Origin: Defluviitaleaceae bacterium
Lineage (GTDB): Bacteria > Bacillota > Clostridia > Lachnospirales > WQUN01
Assembly (NCBI GenBank): GCA_009786925.1
Contig: WRGY01000122.1
Coordinates: forward strand, 1-48,987
DNA length: 48,987 bases
Direction: 5' to 3'
The notes below the pieces were generated by a model that worked only from the letters and a program-made list of their open reading frames with translations, had not been told where the DNA came from and did no database searches. This document shows positions 17,450 to 24,479 of this stretch, one piece after another. The first letter of the stretch is position 1. The number at the start of each line of letters is the position of its first letter. The position numbers and the translations under genes were made by a program.

Positions 17450-18115
17450 ATGTTTAATCAGAGTAATGAGCGCAGGCAAAGCGCGCTACACCCCATGAAT
17501 CCACAGCAATCTCACCGTCCACAGCCCGCACGACCGGTACCCCTGCCACAGCCATTGCCACATCCACCACCACGTCCGCCACAGCCCATGCCGCATCCAC
17601 CACATCATCCACCACATCATCCACCACGTCCGCCGCATCCCGTCACTCGTCCTACTCCCATACCTGTACCTCCCCCACCACAGCCACCTGTATTACGTCC
17701 ACCCACGCCATTCACTGATTATGGTCCACAGCCTATAGTGGTTAATATCGAAAAAGCGACCCTTGATAACAACTTTTATCGCCAAACCCTTTGGACAGGG
17801 CCGCATCTTCAATCGACACTAATGTGCATCCCCCCCGGCGAGGACATCGGCTTGGAAGTCCATCCCGACAACGACCAGTTTCTCCGTCTCGAACAAGGCC
17901 AAGGTATCGTCCAAATGGGCAACAGCAAAAACAATCTCAACTATCGCCAAACCGTTTTTGCAAATTCTGCTGTCTTTGTACCCGCAGGCACATGGCATAA
18001 CATCACAAACATTGGCACAGAACCCATGAAGCTCTACGTCATATATGCACCGCCACACCATCCACACGGCACGGTGCATACGACAAAGGCCGTCGCAGAA
18101 GCTATGGGAGACTAG
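17450..18115 (+). CDS. Cupin-domain protein with proline/histidine-rich N-terminus
   Basis: This 221-residue protein has two parts. The first ~85 residues are almost wholly Pro, His, Arg and Gln (HPPH and RPPQP units). The remainder is a single cupin: motif 1 around GEDIGLEVHPDNDQFLRLEQGQG and motif 2 PAGTWHNITNIG, containing the usual metal-binding His and Glu positions. Sugar-isomerase-like or spore-coat cupins are possible relatives; no substrate can be assigned. The ATG at 17450 is chosen because GGAGG lies 8 bases upstream; a longer ATG at 17435 would sit inside the hairpin arm. Confidence 0.8.
   Translation: MFNQSNERRQSALHPMNPQQSHRPQPARPVPLPQPLPHPPPRPPQPMPHPPHHPPHHPPRPPHPVTRPTPIPVPPPPQPPVLRPPTPFTDYGPQPIVVNIEKATLDNNFYRQTLWTGPHLQSTLMCIPPGEDIGLEVHPDNDQFLRLEQGQGIVQMGNSKNNLNYRQTVFANSAVFVPAGTWHNITNIGTEPMKLYVIYAPPHHPHGTVHTTKAVAEAMGD
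17594..17629 (+). repeat. 12-bp tandem repeat within the cupin gene
   Basis: Three consecutive copies of CATCCACCACAT occur, the last ending CACGT, encoding His-Pro-Pro-His/Arg units. Being a multiple of three, changes in copy number would keep the frame. Confidence 0.85.
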
Positions 18116-18121
18116 AGATAT

Positions 18122-18219
18122 AGCGAAATAATTCGAAAACGGACCCGCCTGTCGTTGAAAGCGCGGTGAAACGCTCGCGATTTTCAACTCGGGCGAGGCC
18201 GCTTTTCATTTATTTCGCT
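18122..18219. repeat. 98-base imperfect palindromic element after the cupin gene
   Basis: The ends AGCGAAATAA (18122-18131) and TTATTTCGCT (18210-18219) are perfect complements. Further in, GAAAA/TTTTC, CCCG/CGGG and GTTGAAA (18154-18160)/TTTCAAC (18182-18188) also pair in nested order. Transcribed, it would make one long interrupted hairpin starting seven bases after the cupin stop. It lacks a clear T-tract, so it may be a structured transcript end or a decayed foldback repeat. Confidence 0.6.
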
Positions 18220-18260
18220 GTACATAGCACACCCCCTATTAAGGGCAGTTTTGAAATGTG

Positions 18261-18289
18261 TTGTGTGTTTCGCCCTTATCTGGCATAAT
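18261..18289 (+). promoter_or_regulatory. Probable promoter for the membrane protein gene
   Basis: TTGTGT and CATAAT are separated by 17 bases. AAGGGC (18241-18246) and GCCCTT (18272-18277) form a small inverted repeat across the -35 region that could be an operator. No other gene uses this stretch. Confidence 0.4.
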
Positions 18290-18301
18290 ATTATTCTATG
18301 T

Positions 18302-18324
18302 AGATGTTTTGGTCAAAACCGCTC
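18302..18324 (+). repeat. 23-bp repeat, copy 1 (inverted copy at 40800-40822)
   Basis: These 23 bases are identical to the reverse complement of 40800-40822. The unit contains its own short palindrome, GTTTTG-GT-CAAAAC. Here it lies just downstream of the promoter and would overlap the first codons of the longest reading of the membrane-protein gene, one reason to place that start later. Confidence 0.75.
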
Positions 18325-18384
18325 GCGCCCCTATACGACGCGCTCCGAACACTCCCCAAAAAAGGATGCATCATTATCGACAAT

Positions 18385-19068
18385 ATGGTAAAAAAGCATT
18401 TGCGTATGTTGGTAGTTAGGCTGATACTTTTTTTAGTTGGCATTTATTTTTTTAGCTTGGGGCTATTGGATTTTACTAATGTGCGTAATATATTTAGTGG
18501 GGTGTTTTTATTTGCCTGCTGGGGGATGCTTGTTGTTGGAATGCTGTATCGGGTTATTCCAAACAAGAGGATTAGCACAGGGGCTCGGAGACATTTTTTT
18601 AATGATGAAGAAGTAACTGATACTCGCATTGTTAGCAGTTTGAACAAAAGGGTAGTATTTGTGGCAGTTGTTTGGGTTGTTTTTAATGCAGTCATATTTT
18701 TTGTCTTACATATTTTCAATATCCTAACACCTGCAGTGGCTATACTTATCACACTTTTTTACGCGCTTTGCGATGTGGTTTTTATTTTATTTTGGTGTCC
18801 TTTTCAAACGTTTTTTATGAAAAACCCTTGTTGTACGGAGTGTCGGATTTATAACTGGGATTATGCAATGATGGTTACGCCGCTTATTATTTTCCCCAGT
18901 ATTTTTACAGTGAGCCTTATTTTGATGGCGGTGCTTGTGCTTATTCGGTGGGAAGTTGCGGCATACAAAAATCCGGGCCAATTTTTGCAGAATACAAAAA
19001 AAACACTTTCTTGTGCAGACTGCGAGGATAGATTATGTCACTTTAAGGGGCGGAAGAATAGAGTTTGA
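18385..19068 (+). CDS. Conserved clostridial-type membrane protein with CCTEC motif
   Basis: This protein of about 227 residues has five or six hydrophobic segments. A cytoplasmic-looking loop contains NPCCTECRIYNWDYAMM, and a further CADCEDRLC pair lies near the C-terminus; the clustered cysteines could bind a metal. I recall similar uncharacterised clostridial proteins but know no function. The start is uncertain: the frame is open from an ATG at 18304, but that codon lies in a dispersed 23-bp repeat and has no ribosome binding site, so I prefer the ATG at 18385, although that also has only a weak site. Its end carries the promoter of the darA operon. Confidence 0.6.
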   Translation: MVKKHLRMLVVRLILFLVGIYFFSLGLLDFTNVRNIFSGVFLFACWGMLVVGMLYRVIPNKRISTGARRHFFNDEEVTDTRIVSSLNKRVVFVAVVWVVFNAVIFFVLHIFNILTPAVAILITLFYALCDVVFILFWCPFQTFFMKNPCCTECRIYNWDYAMMVTPLIIFPSIFTVSLILMAVLVLIRWEVAAYKNPGQFLQNTKKTLSCADCEDRLCHFKGRKNRV

Positions 19069-19092
19069 AAATGTCAATGCTTGTGATATAAT
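19065..19092 (+). promoter_or_regulatory. Promoter of the darA-yaaR-holB-ricT-nadE operon
   Basis: TTGAAA and TATAAT are separated by 16 bases; the -35 hexamer overlaps the stop codon of the preceding membrane-protein gene. The -10 ends 40 bases before the darA start. Confidence 0.65.
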
Positions 19093-19132
19093 TGCAAGAG
19101 CTATCGAAGACGTATTAGAAGGAGGCTGTGCG

Positions 19133-19471
19133 ATGAAATTAGACAAACTGGTAATGGCGATGATACACGATGAGGACGCTTTTCACATCATGGACCACTT
19201 GAGTGCTAAGGGGTTTAGTGTTACAAAACTTGCCTCTACGGGTGGTTTTTTGCGAGCAGGCAACACCACACTCATTATCGGTGTCGCAGAAGAGCGGATT
19301 TCTGAGCTTGTCAGCATCATCGAGAAAAAATGCAAAAGCAGGAAGCAAATCACTTCGGTCAATGCTATGAATGTAAACGCCAATGAGAGTTTCGCACCAT
19401 ATCCTGTGGAGGTTACTGTCGGGGGCGCGACGATTTTTGTGCTTAATGTAGACGAGTTTAGGAAGGTGTAG
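19133..19471 (+). CDS. darA: Cyclic-di-AMP receptor DarA/PstA (YaaQ)
   Basis: This 112-residue PII-like protein contains the family block FSVTKLASTGGFLRAGNTTLIIGV, which forms the c-di-AMP pocket in DarA/PstA proteins. These are trimeric cytoplasmic signal receptors whose downstream targets are poorly defined. The start is fixed by GGAGG just ahead of the ATG at 19133; a longer frame upstream lies inside the previous gene. It heads an operon in the Bacillus order yaaQ-yaaR-holB-yaaT, but the usual upstream tmk gene is missing and replaced by a membrane protein gene. Confidence 0.93.
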   Translation: MKLDKLVMAMIHDEDAFHIMDHLSAKGFSVTKLASTGGFLRAGNTTLIIGVAEERISELVSIIEKKCKSRKQITSVNAMNVNANESFAPYPVEVTVGGATIFVLNVDEFRKV

Positions 19472-19484
19472 GGGGGCAAAGCTT

Positions 19485-19931
19485 GTGGACACTAATATGA
19501 AGGTATCAGAAATGCTCGCGGCACGCTTTAACGAGGCTAACGCAATCGAAAAACGACCCCAGCAGGAAGATTTTCGATTTACGTTAAACAGGCTTAGTGA
19601 TGAAGGATTGGCCGAGCGTTTGCAGGGTTTGCTGGGACAGATTTCTTCGCAAGGCAAGCGCGTGGCACAGCATTTGGATTTTGCCGAGCTAAAGCAGTAT
19701 CGTAGCCTTGTTACCGATTTCATCAATGAGGTGGTAACGCACTCACATGAATTTAGCCGCGAAAACTTTCTCGACCGCCGCGGTCGTCACCATGTTTATG
19801 GCATAGTGAGGCTGGTAAACCAAGACCTGGATGAGCTGGCACAAGAACTTCTTAAAAAAGAAAAGGACGCTCTTACGATTTTAGAGAAAATTGATGAAAT
19901 ACATGGATTGCTTTTGGATATGATAGTATAA
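19485..19931 (+). CDS. yaaR: YaaR family protein (DUF327)
   Basis: This 148-residue, mainly helical protein ends in the family-typical RRGRHHVYGIVRLVNQDLDELAQELL. Its function is unknown, but it is consistently found between darA and holB in Bacillota. It starts at a GTG 8 bases after a GGGGGG run; an internal ATG five codons in is possible. Its TAA shares its last base with the holB ATG. Confidence 0.88.
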   Translation: MDTNMKVSEMLAARFNEANAIEKRPQQEDFRFTLNRLSDEGLAERLQGLLGQISSQGKRVAQHLDFAELKQYRSLVTDFINEVVTHSHEFSRENFLDRRGRHHVYGIVRLVNQDLDELAQELLKKEKDALTILEKIDEIHGLLLDMIV

Positions 19932-20608
19932 TGACCGTTTTATTCGAAGGCGAGGACATGGCGGCAGTACGACATGCCGCGATGGGACTTGCGAAAAAGT
20001 TAAACTGCGAAGAAGAAAGCGCGTGCGGGCTATGCCTAAGTTGCCGCACTTTTGAAAGCGGCAACCATCCTGACATCTTTTTTGTAAAGGGAACAAAGGC
20101 AGTTGGTATTGGAGTAGAGGATGCACGCGAGCAGATTGCTTTACCCATAACGACTAAACCATTTAAGTATCGATACAAAATATTTATCATCGAGGGTAAT
20201 ATAACCCCGCAGGCGCAAAACGCTTTATTAAAAACCATAGAGGAGCCTGCGCCTTATGGGGTTTTTTTGTTCCTTGCTAAAAACACATTTGGATTTTTGC
20301 CTACGATTCTTTCGCGTTGTATTGTAAAAAAAATTCGAGGAAGCGAATTTGTAATCGCAAGGGAGCTTGCAGAAAAAATCGCCGACTCTGTTAAAAATGC
20401 TGATATACCAAAGGCATTTGGACTTTATAAAGAAGTTGAGTCACTTTCTAAAGAAGAACTAAACGAGTTTTTGGACGCTCTGTACGTGATTTACGGCAAA
20501 AGACGGAATTTTGATGCGGTGGATGCGATTACAAAAACCAAGCAGATTATTTCGCAAAACGGCAATTTGCAATTAGCAATCGAGCTTATGCTTTATAAAA
20601 TGGCCTAG
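19931..20608 (+). CDS. holB: DNA polymerase III delta-prime subunit-like protein
   Basis: This 225-residue clamp-loader subunit relative has the zinc-type cysteine cluster ACGLCLSCRTF, followed by the GIGVEDAREQIALPITTKPF region and the sensor-like NALLKTIEEPAPYGVFLFLA with ILSRC. It is about 100 residues shorter than typical HolB. The N-terminus begins within the P-loop strand, and the phosphate-binding GxxGxGK is absent (it reads FEGEDMAAVRHA). Delta-prime does not need to hydrolyse ATP, so this may be functional. It overlaps yaaR by one base (TAATG) and sits in the normal operon position. Confidence 0.88.
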   Translation: MTVLFEGEDMAAVRHAAMGLAKKLNCEEESACGLCLSCRTFESGNHPDIFFVKGTKAVGIGVEDAREQIALPITTKPFKYRYKIFIIEGNITPQAQNALLKTIEEPAPYGVFLFLAKNTFGFLPTILSRCIVKKIRGSEFVIARELAEKIADSVKNADIPKAFGLYKEVESLSKEELNEFLDALYVIYGKRRNFDAVDAITKTKQIISQNGNLQLAIELMLYKMA

Positions 20609-20628
20609 TGCCGCCTGAGGAGATTTTG

Positions 20629-21507
20629 ATGGTTATCGTCGGAGTACGTTTTAAGGATGTTGGTAAGGTATATTATTTTGACCCGGAAAATATCGAGGCC
20701 GAAAAGCTCACGCTTGGCACGCCCGTTATCGTAGAAACAGGACGCGGTGCAGAGTATGGGACTATCGCGTTGGAAAAACAAGAGGCTGTAGTAACGCATT
20801 TGCAACCTGTGCGCAAGGTTTTACGTCTTGCCACAGAAAATGACACAATCCAAGAACAGGCCAACCGTAAAAAAGAGGATGAGGCTCGCGAGATTTGTTT
20901 GGAAAAAATAAAGGCACATAATCTGGAAATGCATCTCGTAGACGTAGAGCTTACATTCGATTTGAGCAAAATCGTATTCTTTTTTACAGCGGATGGGCGT
21001 GTGGACTTCCGCGAGCTTGTAAAAGACCTCGCCGCTACCTTCCGTATGAGAATAGAACTGCGCCAAATCGGCGTGCGTGATGAAGCAAAAATGCTAAGTG
21101 GTATCGGTATATGCGGACGTATTTTGTGTTGCGCTTCTTTCTTGGACGAGTTCCAGCCTGTTTCTATTAAATCTGCAAAAGACCAAGGACTTAGCCTTAA
21201 TCCTACAAAAATTTCCGGTATATGCGGCAAACTCATGTGTTGCCTAAAATATGAAGAAGAGACATATGCCTTCTTGATGAAGGGGATGCCCGGTGTGGGA
21301 GACCTCGTGCGCACACCTAACGGCAACGGTGATGTCCTCAGCATAAATATATTGCGCCAGACAGCAAAGGTGTCTGTGACAGTAAAGCAGGGCGACGACC
21401 CTGTCACTGACATCTACCCGGTCGCAGACATAAAAGTATTAGAGCATCGCCCGCAATGCGAACGAAATTGCAACTGCGCAAAATGCAAAGGCGCGAAAAA
21501 TGAATAA
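20629..21507 (+). CDS. ricT: PSP1-domain protein RicT (YaaT)
   Basis: This 292-residue protein starts VIVGVRFKDVGKVYYFDP and carries the cysteine block GICGRILCCASF followed by GICGKLMCCLKYE, which in Bacillus RicT helps hold Fe-S clusters in the RicA/F/T complex. That complex assists RNase Y-dependent mRNA maturation and affects sporulation and competence. The C-terminus adds a Cys-rich tail (CERNCNCAKCKG). I chose the ATG at 20629 because GAGGAG lies 6 bases upstream; an earlier GTG at 20608 has no site. The 3' end overlaps nadE by eight bases. Confidence 0.93.
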   Translation: MVIVGVRFKDVGKVYYFDPENIEAEKLTLGTPVIVETGRGAEYGTIALEKQEAVVTHLQPVRKVLRLATENDTIQEQANRKKEDEAREICLEKIKAHNLEMHLVDVELTFDLSKIVFFFTADGRVDFRELVKDLAATFRMRIELRQIGVRDEAKMLSGIGICGRILCCASFLDEFQPVSIKSAKDQGLSLNPTKISGICGKLMCCLKYEEETYAFLMKGMPGVGDLVRTPNGNGDVLSINILRQTAKVSVTVKQGDDPVTDIYPVADIKVLEHRPQCERNCNCAKCKGAKNE

Positions 21508-23323
21508 CTTTGTACGTGTTGCGGCAGTTACGCCAAAAATCCGCGTGGCCGATTGTGTTTACAATGCCAACGCGATTATAGATGCAATAAATAAGGCGAA
21601 TGAACAAAATATTCGCCTTATTTGTATGCCTGAGCTTTGCATCACGGGCTATACATGCGGAGATTTGTTTTTGCAATCATCTTTATTAGAAGGCGCGGAG
21701 ACTGCACTATACAAAATCGTAGAAGAAACAAAACATTGCCATGTGGTTGCCATCGTTGGCCTGCCCATGGATTTCGGAAAACTGTATAACTGCGCCGCAG
21801 TATTTAGCCGTGGCAAGATATTAGGCATTGTACCAAAGTCCACCATACCCGATTATGGTGAGTTTTGTGAGTCGCGTTATTTTTCGGCATGGGATGGCAC
21901 AATTACTTATCGTAATGGCATCCCCTTTGGTGCAAATATGCTTTTTGGATTTGCTTTTGCTGTAGAAATCGGTGAGGATTTGTGGGCGACCAATCCACCG
22001 AGTGTTCGCCATGCCACAGCGGGAGCCACTATCATCGCAAACCCTTCTGCAAGCTGTGCATCTGTCGGGAAAGCGGAAAAACGGCGGGCGTTGGTGAGCG
22101 GACAGTCAGGGCGGCTTTTGTCCGGCTATGTCCACGCAGATGCAGGCATGGGCGAAAGCACCACGGACTTAGTGTTTTCTGCACATAATTTAATCTGCGA
22201 AAACGGAAATGTGATTGCCGAGTCCGCACCTTTTGGCGATGGATTTGTTATGAGCGAGATTGACTTGGCTGCACTCGCATATGAGCGGAGGCGCATGACT
22301 ACCTTTAAAAAAGACGACAGCGACTATGTACATGTGCCTTTTGTTTTGGACACAGATACCGATGTCCTGACACGCAAGTTCTCCCCTACCCCATTTATTC
22401 CTGAAAAAAACATCGCCGAACGTTGCGAAGAAATCCTAAACATACAGTCGCAGGGGCTAAAAAAAAGGCTGGAGCATATCGGCGCAAAATCAATAATCGG
22501 CATTTCGGGCGGGCTGGACAGCACCCTCGCACTGCTTGTGGCGGCACGAGCGAGTAATAAAAACGGAATTACTGCTATCACCATGCCCTGCTTTGGTACT
22601 ACGACCCGCACAAAAACCAATGCGCATAAACTCTGCGAGGCACTTTCTATATCCTGCCGCGAAATTGATATAACCGAGCAGACACGTCAACATTTACACG
22701 ATATTTCTCATCCAAGGGAACAACATGACACCACTTACGAAAACGCACAAGCGCGCATCCGCACCCTCGTACTCATGAATATAGCAAACCAAGAAAACGG
22801 CATAGTAATCGGCACAGGCAGCCTCTCGGAGCTTGCACTCGGCTGGGCAACCTATAACGGCGACCACATGAGTATGTACGCAGTAAATGCAGGCGTACCA
22901 AAAACGATGGTGCGCAACATAGTAAAACATATTTTGCAAACAACAGAAAACGCCGCGTTACAAGATGTACTTGCAGATATACTGGATACCCCCGTGAGTC
23001 CCGAGCTTTTGCCGCCTAAGCAAGACGAAATCACACAAAAAACAGAAGAAGTCGTCGGGCCGTATGAGCTGCATGATTTTTTCATATATCACACATTGCG
23101 GTGGGGACGCACGTCAGAGCAGGTGTTGGGGCTTGCGAAGATAGTTTTCAAAGGCATCTACACGCATGACGAAATAAAAAAATGGCAAGCGGTTTTTTAT
23201 CGAAGATTCTTATCGCAACAATTCAAAAGAAATTGTCTGCCCGATTCTCCAAAAGTCGGAAGCATCTCTCTATCCCCACGAGGCAACTGGCGTATGCCCA
23301 GTGATGCATCCAACTATTTATAG
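21500..23323 (+). CDS. nadE: NAD+ synthetase, glutamine-dependent type, with catalytic Cys replaced by Gly
   Basis: This 607-residue two-domain protein has an N-terminal nitrilase-like glutaminase domain (about 1-280) and a C-terminal synthetase domain with the PP-loop GISGGLDSTLALL (from about 333), GTGSLSELALGW and a C-terminal KVGSISLSPRGNWRMPSD. The synthetase amidates deamido-NAD using ammonia and ATP. In the glutaminase triad Glu45 (MPELCITG) and Lys113 (VPKSTIPDYGEF) are present. The family motif E-I-C-E-D-x-W reads EIGEDLW, with Gly158 encoded by GGT (21971-21973), one base from TGT. Glutamine hydrolysis is therefore predicted to be lost, leaving an ammonia-dependent enzyme unless this is a sequence error. 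It starts inside the ricT end. Confidence 0.93.
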   Translation: MNNFVRVAAVTPKIRVADCVYNANAIIDAINKANEQNIRLICMPELCITGYTCGDLFLQSSLLEGAETALYKIVEETKHCHVVAIVGLPMDFGKLYNCAAVFSRGKILGIVPKSTIPDYGEFCESRYFSAWDGTITYRNGIPFGANMLFGFAFAVEIGEDLWATNPPSVRHATAGATIIANPSASCASVGKAEKRRALVSGQSGRLLSGYVHADAGMGESTTDLVFSAHNLICENGNVIAESAPFGDGFVMSEIDLAALAYERRRMTTFKKDDSDYVHVPFVLDTDTDVLTRKFSPTPFIPEKNIAERCEEILNIQSQGLKKRLEHIGAKSIIGISGGLDSTLALLVAARASNKNGITAITMPCFGTTTRTKTNAHKLCEALSISCREIDITEQTRQHLHDISHPREQHDTTYENAQARIRTLVLMNIANQENGIVIGTGSLSELALGWATYNGDHMSMYAVNAGVPKTMVRNIVKHILQTTENAALQDVLADILDTPVSPELLPPKQDEITQKTEEVVGPYELHDFFIYHTLRWGRTSEQVLGLAKIVFKGIYTHDEIKKWQAVFYRRFLSQQFKRNCLPDSPKVGSISLSPRGNWRMPSDASNYL

Positions 23324-23353
23324 GGGTTGCAATGTCAACCCCTATAAATAGTT
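23312..23353 (+). terminator. 18-bp perfect hairpin at the nadE stop
   Basis: AACTATTTATAGGGGTTG (23312-23329) is the exact complement of 23336-23353, with a 6-base loop; the left arm contains the nadE TAG. Only a weak ATTTT follows, so termination may be partial. The right arm can also pair with a second copy of the left-arm sequence at 23460-23472. Confidence 0.65.
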
Positions 23354-23472
23354 ATTTTGACTCGCTACTCAGGCAATGCGTTCACTCATTTCGCGATTTT
23401 CCTTCGGAAAACGCTGATTCGTTCACGGCCTTCGCTTTACGCTTCGCCAAAATTTTGAATTTATAGGGGTTG
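23336..23472. repeat. 137-bp element with 14-bp terminal inverted repeats before recU
   Basis: CAACCCCTATAAAT at the left end is the complement of ATTTATAGGGGTTG at the right end, and weaker pairing (ATTTTG on both sides) extends inwards. The interior holds a small hairpin around TTTTCCTTCGGAAAA. The right end supplies the AGGGG ribosome binding site of recU. It could be a small non-autonomous element or an RNA switch; no transposase is present. Confidence 0.5.
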
Positions 23473-23476
23473 CCTC

Positions 23477-23980
23477 ATGTGGAAAACACGCGGCCTTCGA
23501 GGCAGTGCATTTGAAGAAATGATAGACCTTACAAACCGTCTATACACACAAAAAGGTTTAGCAATCATACAAAAAGTACCCACGCCAATCACGCCGATTG
23601 CCGTGGACAACAAGGCACGTATAATCACCCACGCTTATTTTGAAAAGAAAAGCACCGTTGACTTTATTGGTGTGGCGCAAGGGGTTGCGATTTGCTTTGA
23701 CGCTAAGGAAACAAGGCAGTTGCGATTGCCACTGCGAAATATCCATGCGCATCAGCTCGAATTTATGGAGAATTTTCGCAAGCAAAATGGGGTTAGTTTT
23801 TTGCTTGTAAATTTTGCAACAAAGAATGAGATATTTTTGCTGCCAAGTGAGAATTTAGCACAGTTTGACAAATCCATACCCTACTCCGAATTTGACCGAA
23901 AGCTTATTGTACCAAACGAAGGTGGTTTTCCTGTGCATTATCTGGTGGCGATTAATGCCTACCTTGCGGACAGGGATTAG
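23477..23980 (+). CDS. recU: Holliday junction resolvase RecU
   Basis: This 167-residue nuclease has the family features: RGSAFEEMIDLTNRLY at the N-terminus, IIQKVPTPI, a STVDFIGV block with the catalytic Asp, FDAKETRQLRLPL with the acidic/lysine pair, and IHAHQLEFM. RecU cuts four-way junctions during recombination and chromosome segregation in Bacillota. AGGGG lies 7 bases before the ATG and is part of an inverted-repeat arm. The 3' end overlaps the convergent pseudopilin gene by 29 bases. Confidence 0.92.
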   Translation: MWKTRGLRGSAFEEMIDLTNRLYTQKGLAIIQKVPTPITPIAVDNKARIITHAYFEKKSTVDFIGVAQGVAICFDAKETRQLRLPLRNIHAHQLEFMENFRKQNGVSFLLVNFATKNEIFLLPSENLAQFDKSIPYSEFDRKLIVPNEGGFPVHYLVAINAYLADRD

Positions 23981-24479
23981 CGTTTCGGACCCCCCTTATT
24001 GTTATGCATTTGTTTGCAGCACACACACTGCCCTCGAGGGTTTGCTCACAGGTCGTGACTATCCTTATACCGATTCTTGCCGAGCTGTAGGATAGCTCTA
24101 TCTCGGCGATATTTGCGGCGAACTCATTCCACTGGGCTTGCTGTCCCGACCTTTGGGGCTGGCCGATTTGTAATATTTCTGCGTTTAAACGAAAGCCGTA
24201 TGTATGCCACTCCCACCCGGGATACGCTGTCCTGCCCCTTCGTTGGTATAACGCCAACTCACCCATTACATAATCACTTATCACAATGCATCGCGACATT
24301 TGAAAATTGGTTTTGAGAGCGTCCATAGAAATGCGGGCATTCTCAAACGCGCTCTGTCGCTCCATCATGCCTGTGGCAGAAAGTGCAGAATGTTGCCACA
24401 CAAAAAAGAGTCCCGCAGATAAAATAAGCCATAACCCCAGCGCGATTACTGTTTCTAACAGCGTATAACCCTTAGCCAT
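23952..24479 (-). CDS. Prepilin-type N-terminal cleavage/methylation protein (pseudopilin)
   Basis: This 175-residue protein begins with a class III signal: MAKG followed by YTLLETVIALGLWLILSAGL, giving a prepilin-peptidase site after Gly4, the conserved Glu at +5 and a hydrophobic helix to about residue 26. The rest is a soluble domain with two or three cysteines near the C-terminus (CEQTLEGSVCAANKC). The shape suggests a minor pseudopilin of the PilW/ComGF type. It overlaps the end of the secretion ATPase gene by eight bases and is the last gene of the rpsB transcript. No platform protein, major pilin or prepilin peptidase gene lies nearby. Confidence 0.82.
   Translation of the reverse strand: MAKGYTLLETVIALGLWLILSAGLFFVWQHSALSATGMMERQSAFENARISMDALKTNFQMSRCIVISDYVMGELALYQRRGRTAYPGWEWHTYGFRLNAEILQIGQPQRSGQQAQWNEFAANIAEIELSYSSARIGIRIVTTCEQTLEGSVCAANKCITIRGVRNANPCPQGRH

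Noticed and set aside
17594-17629. Short direct repeats as a possible CRISPR-like array
   Set aside because: The three 12-bp units are contiguous with no spacers and encode the His/Pro-rich segment of the cupin.
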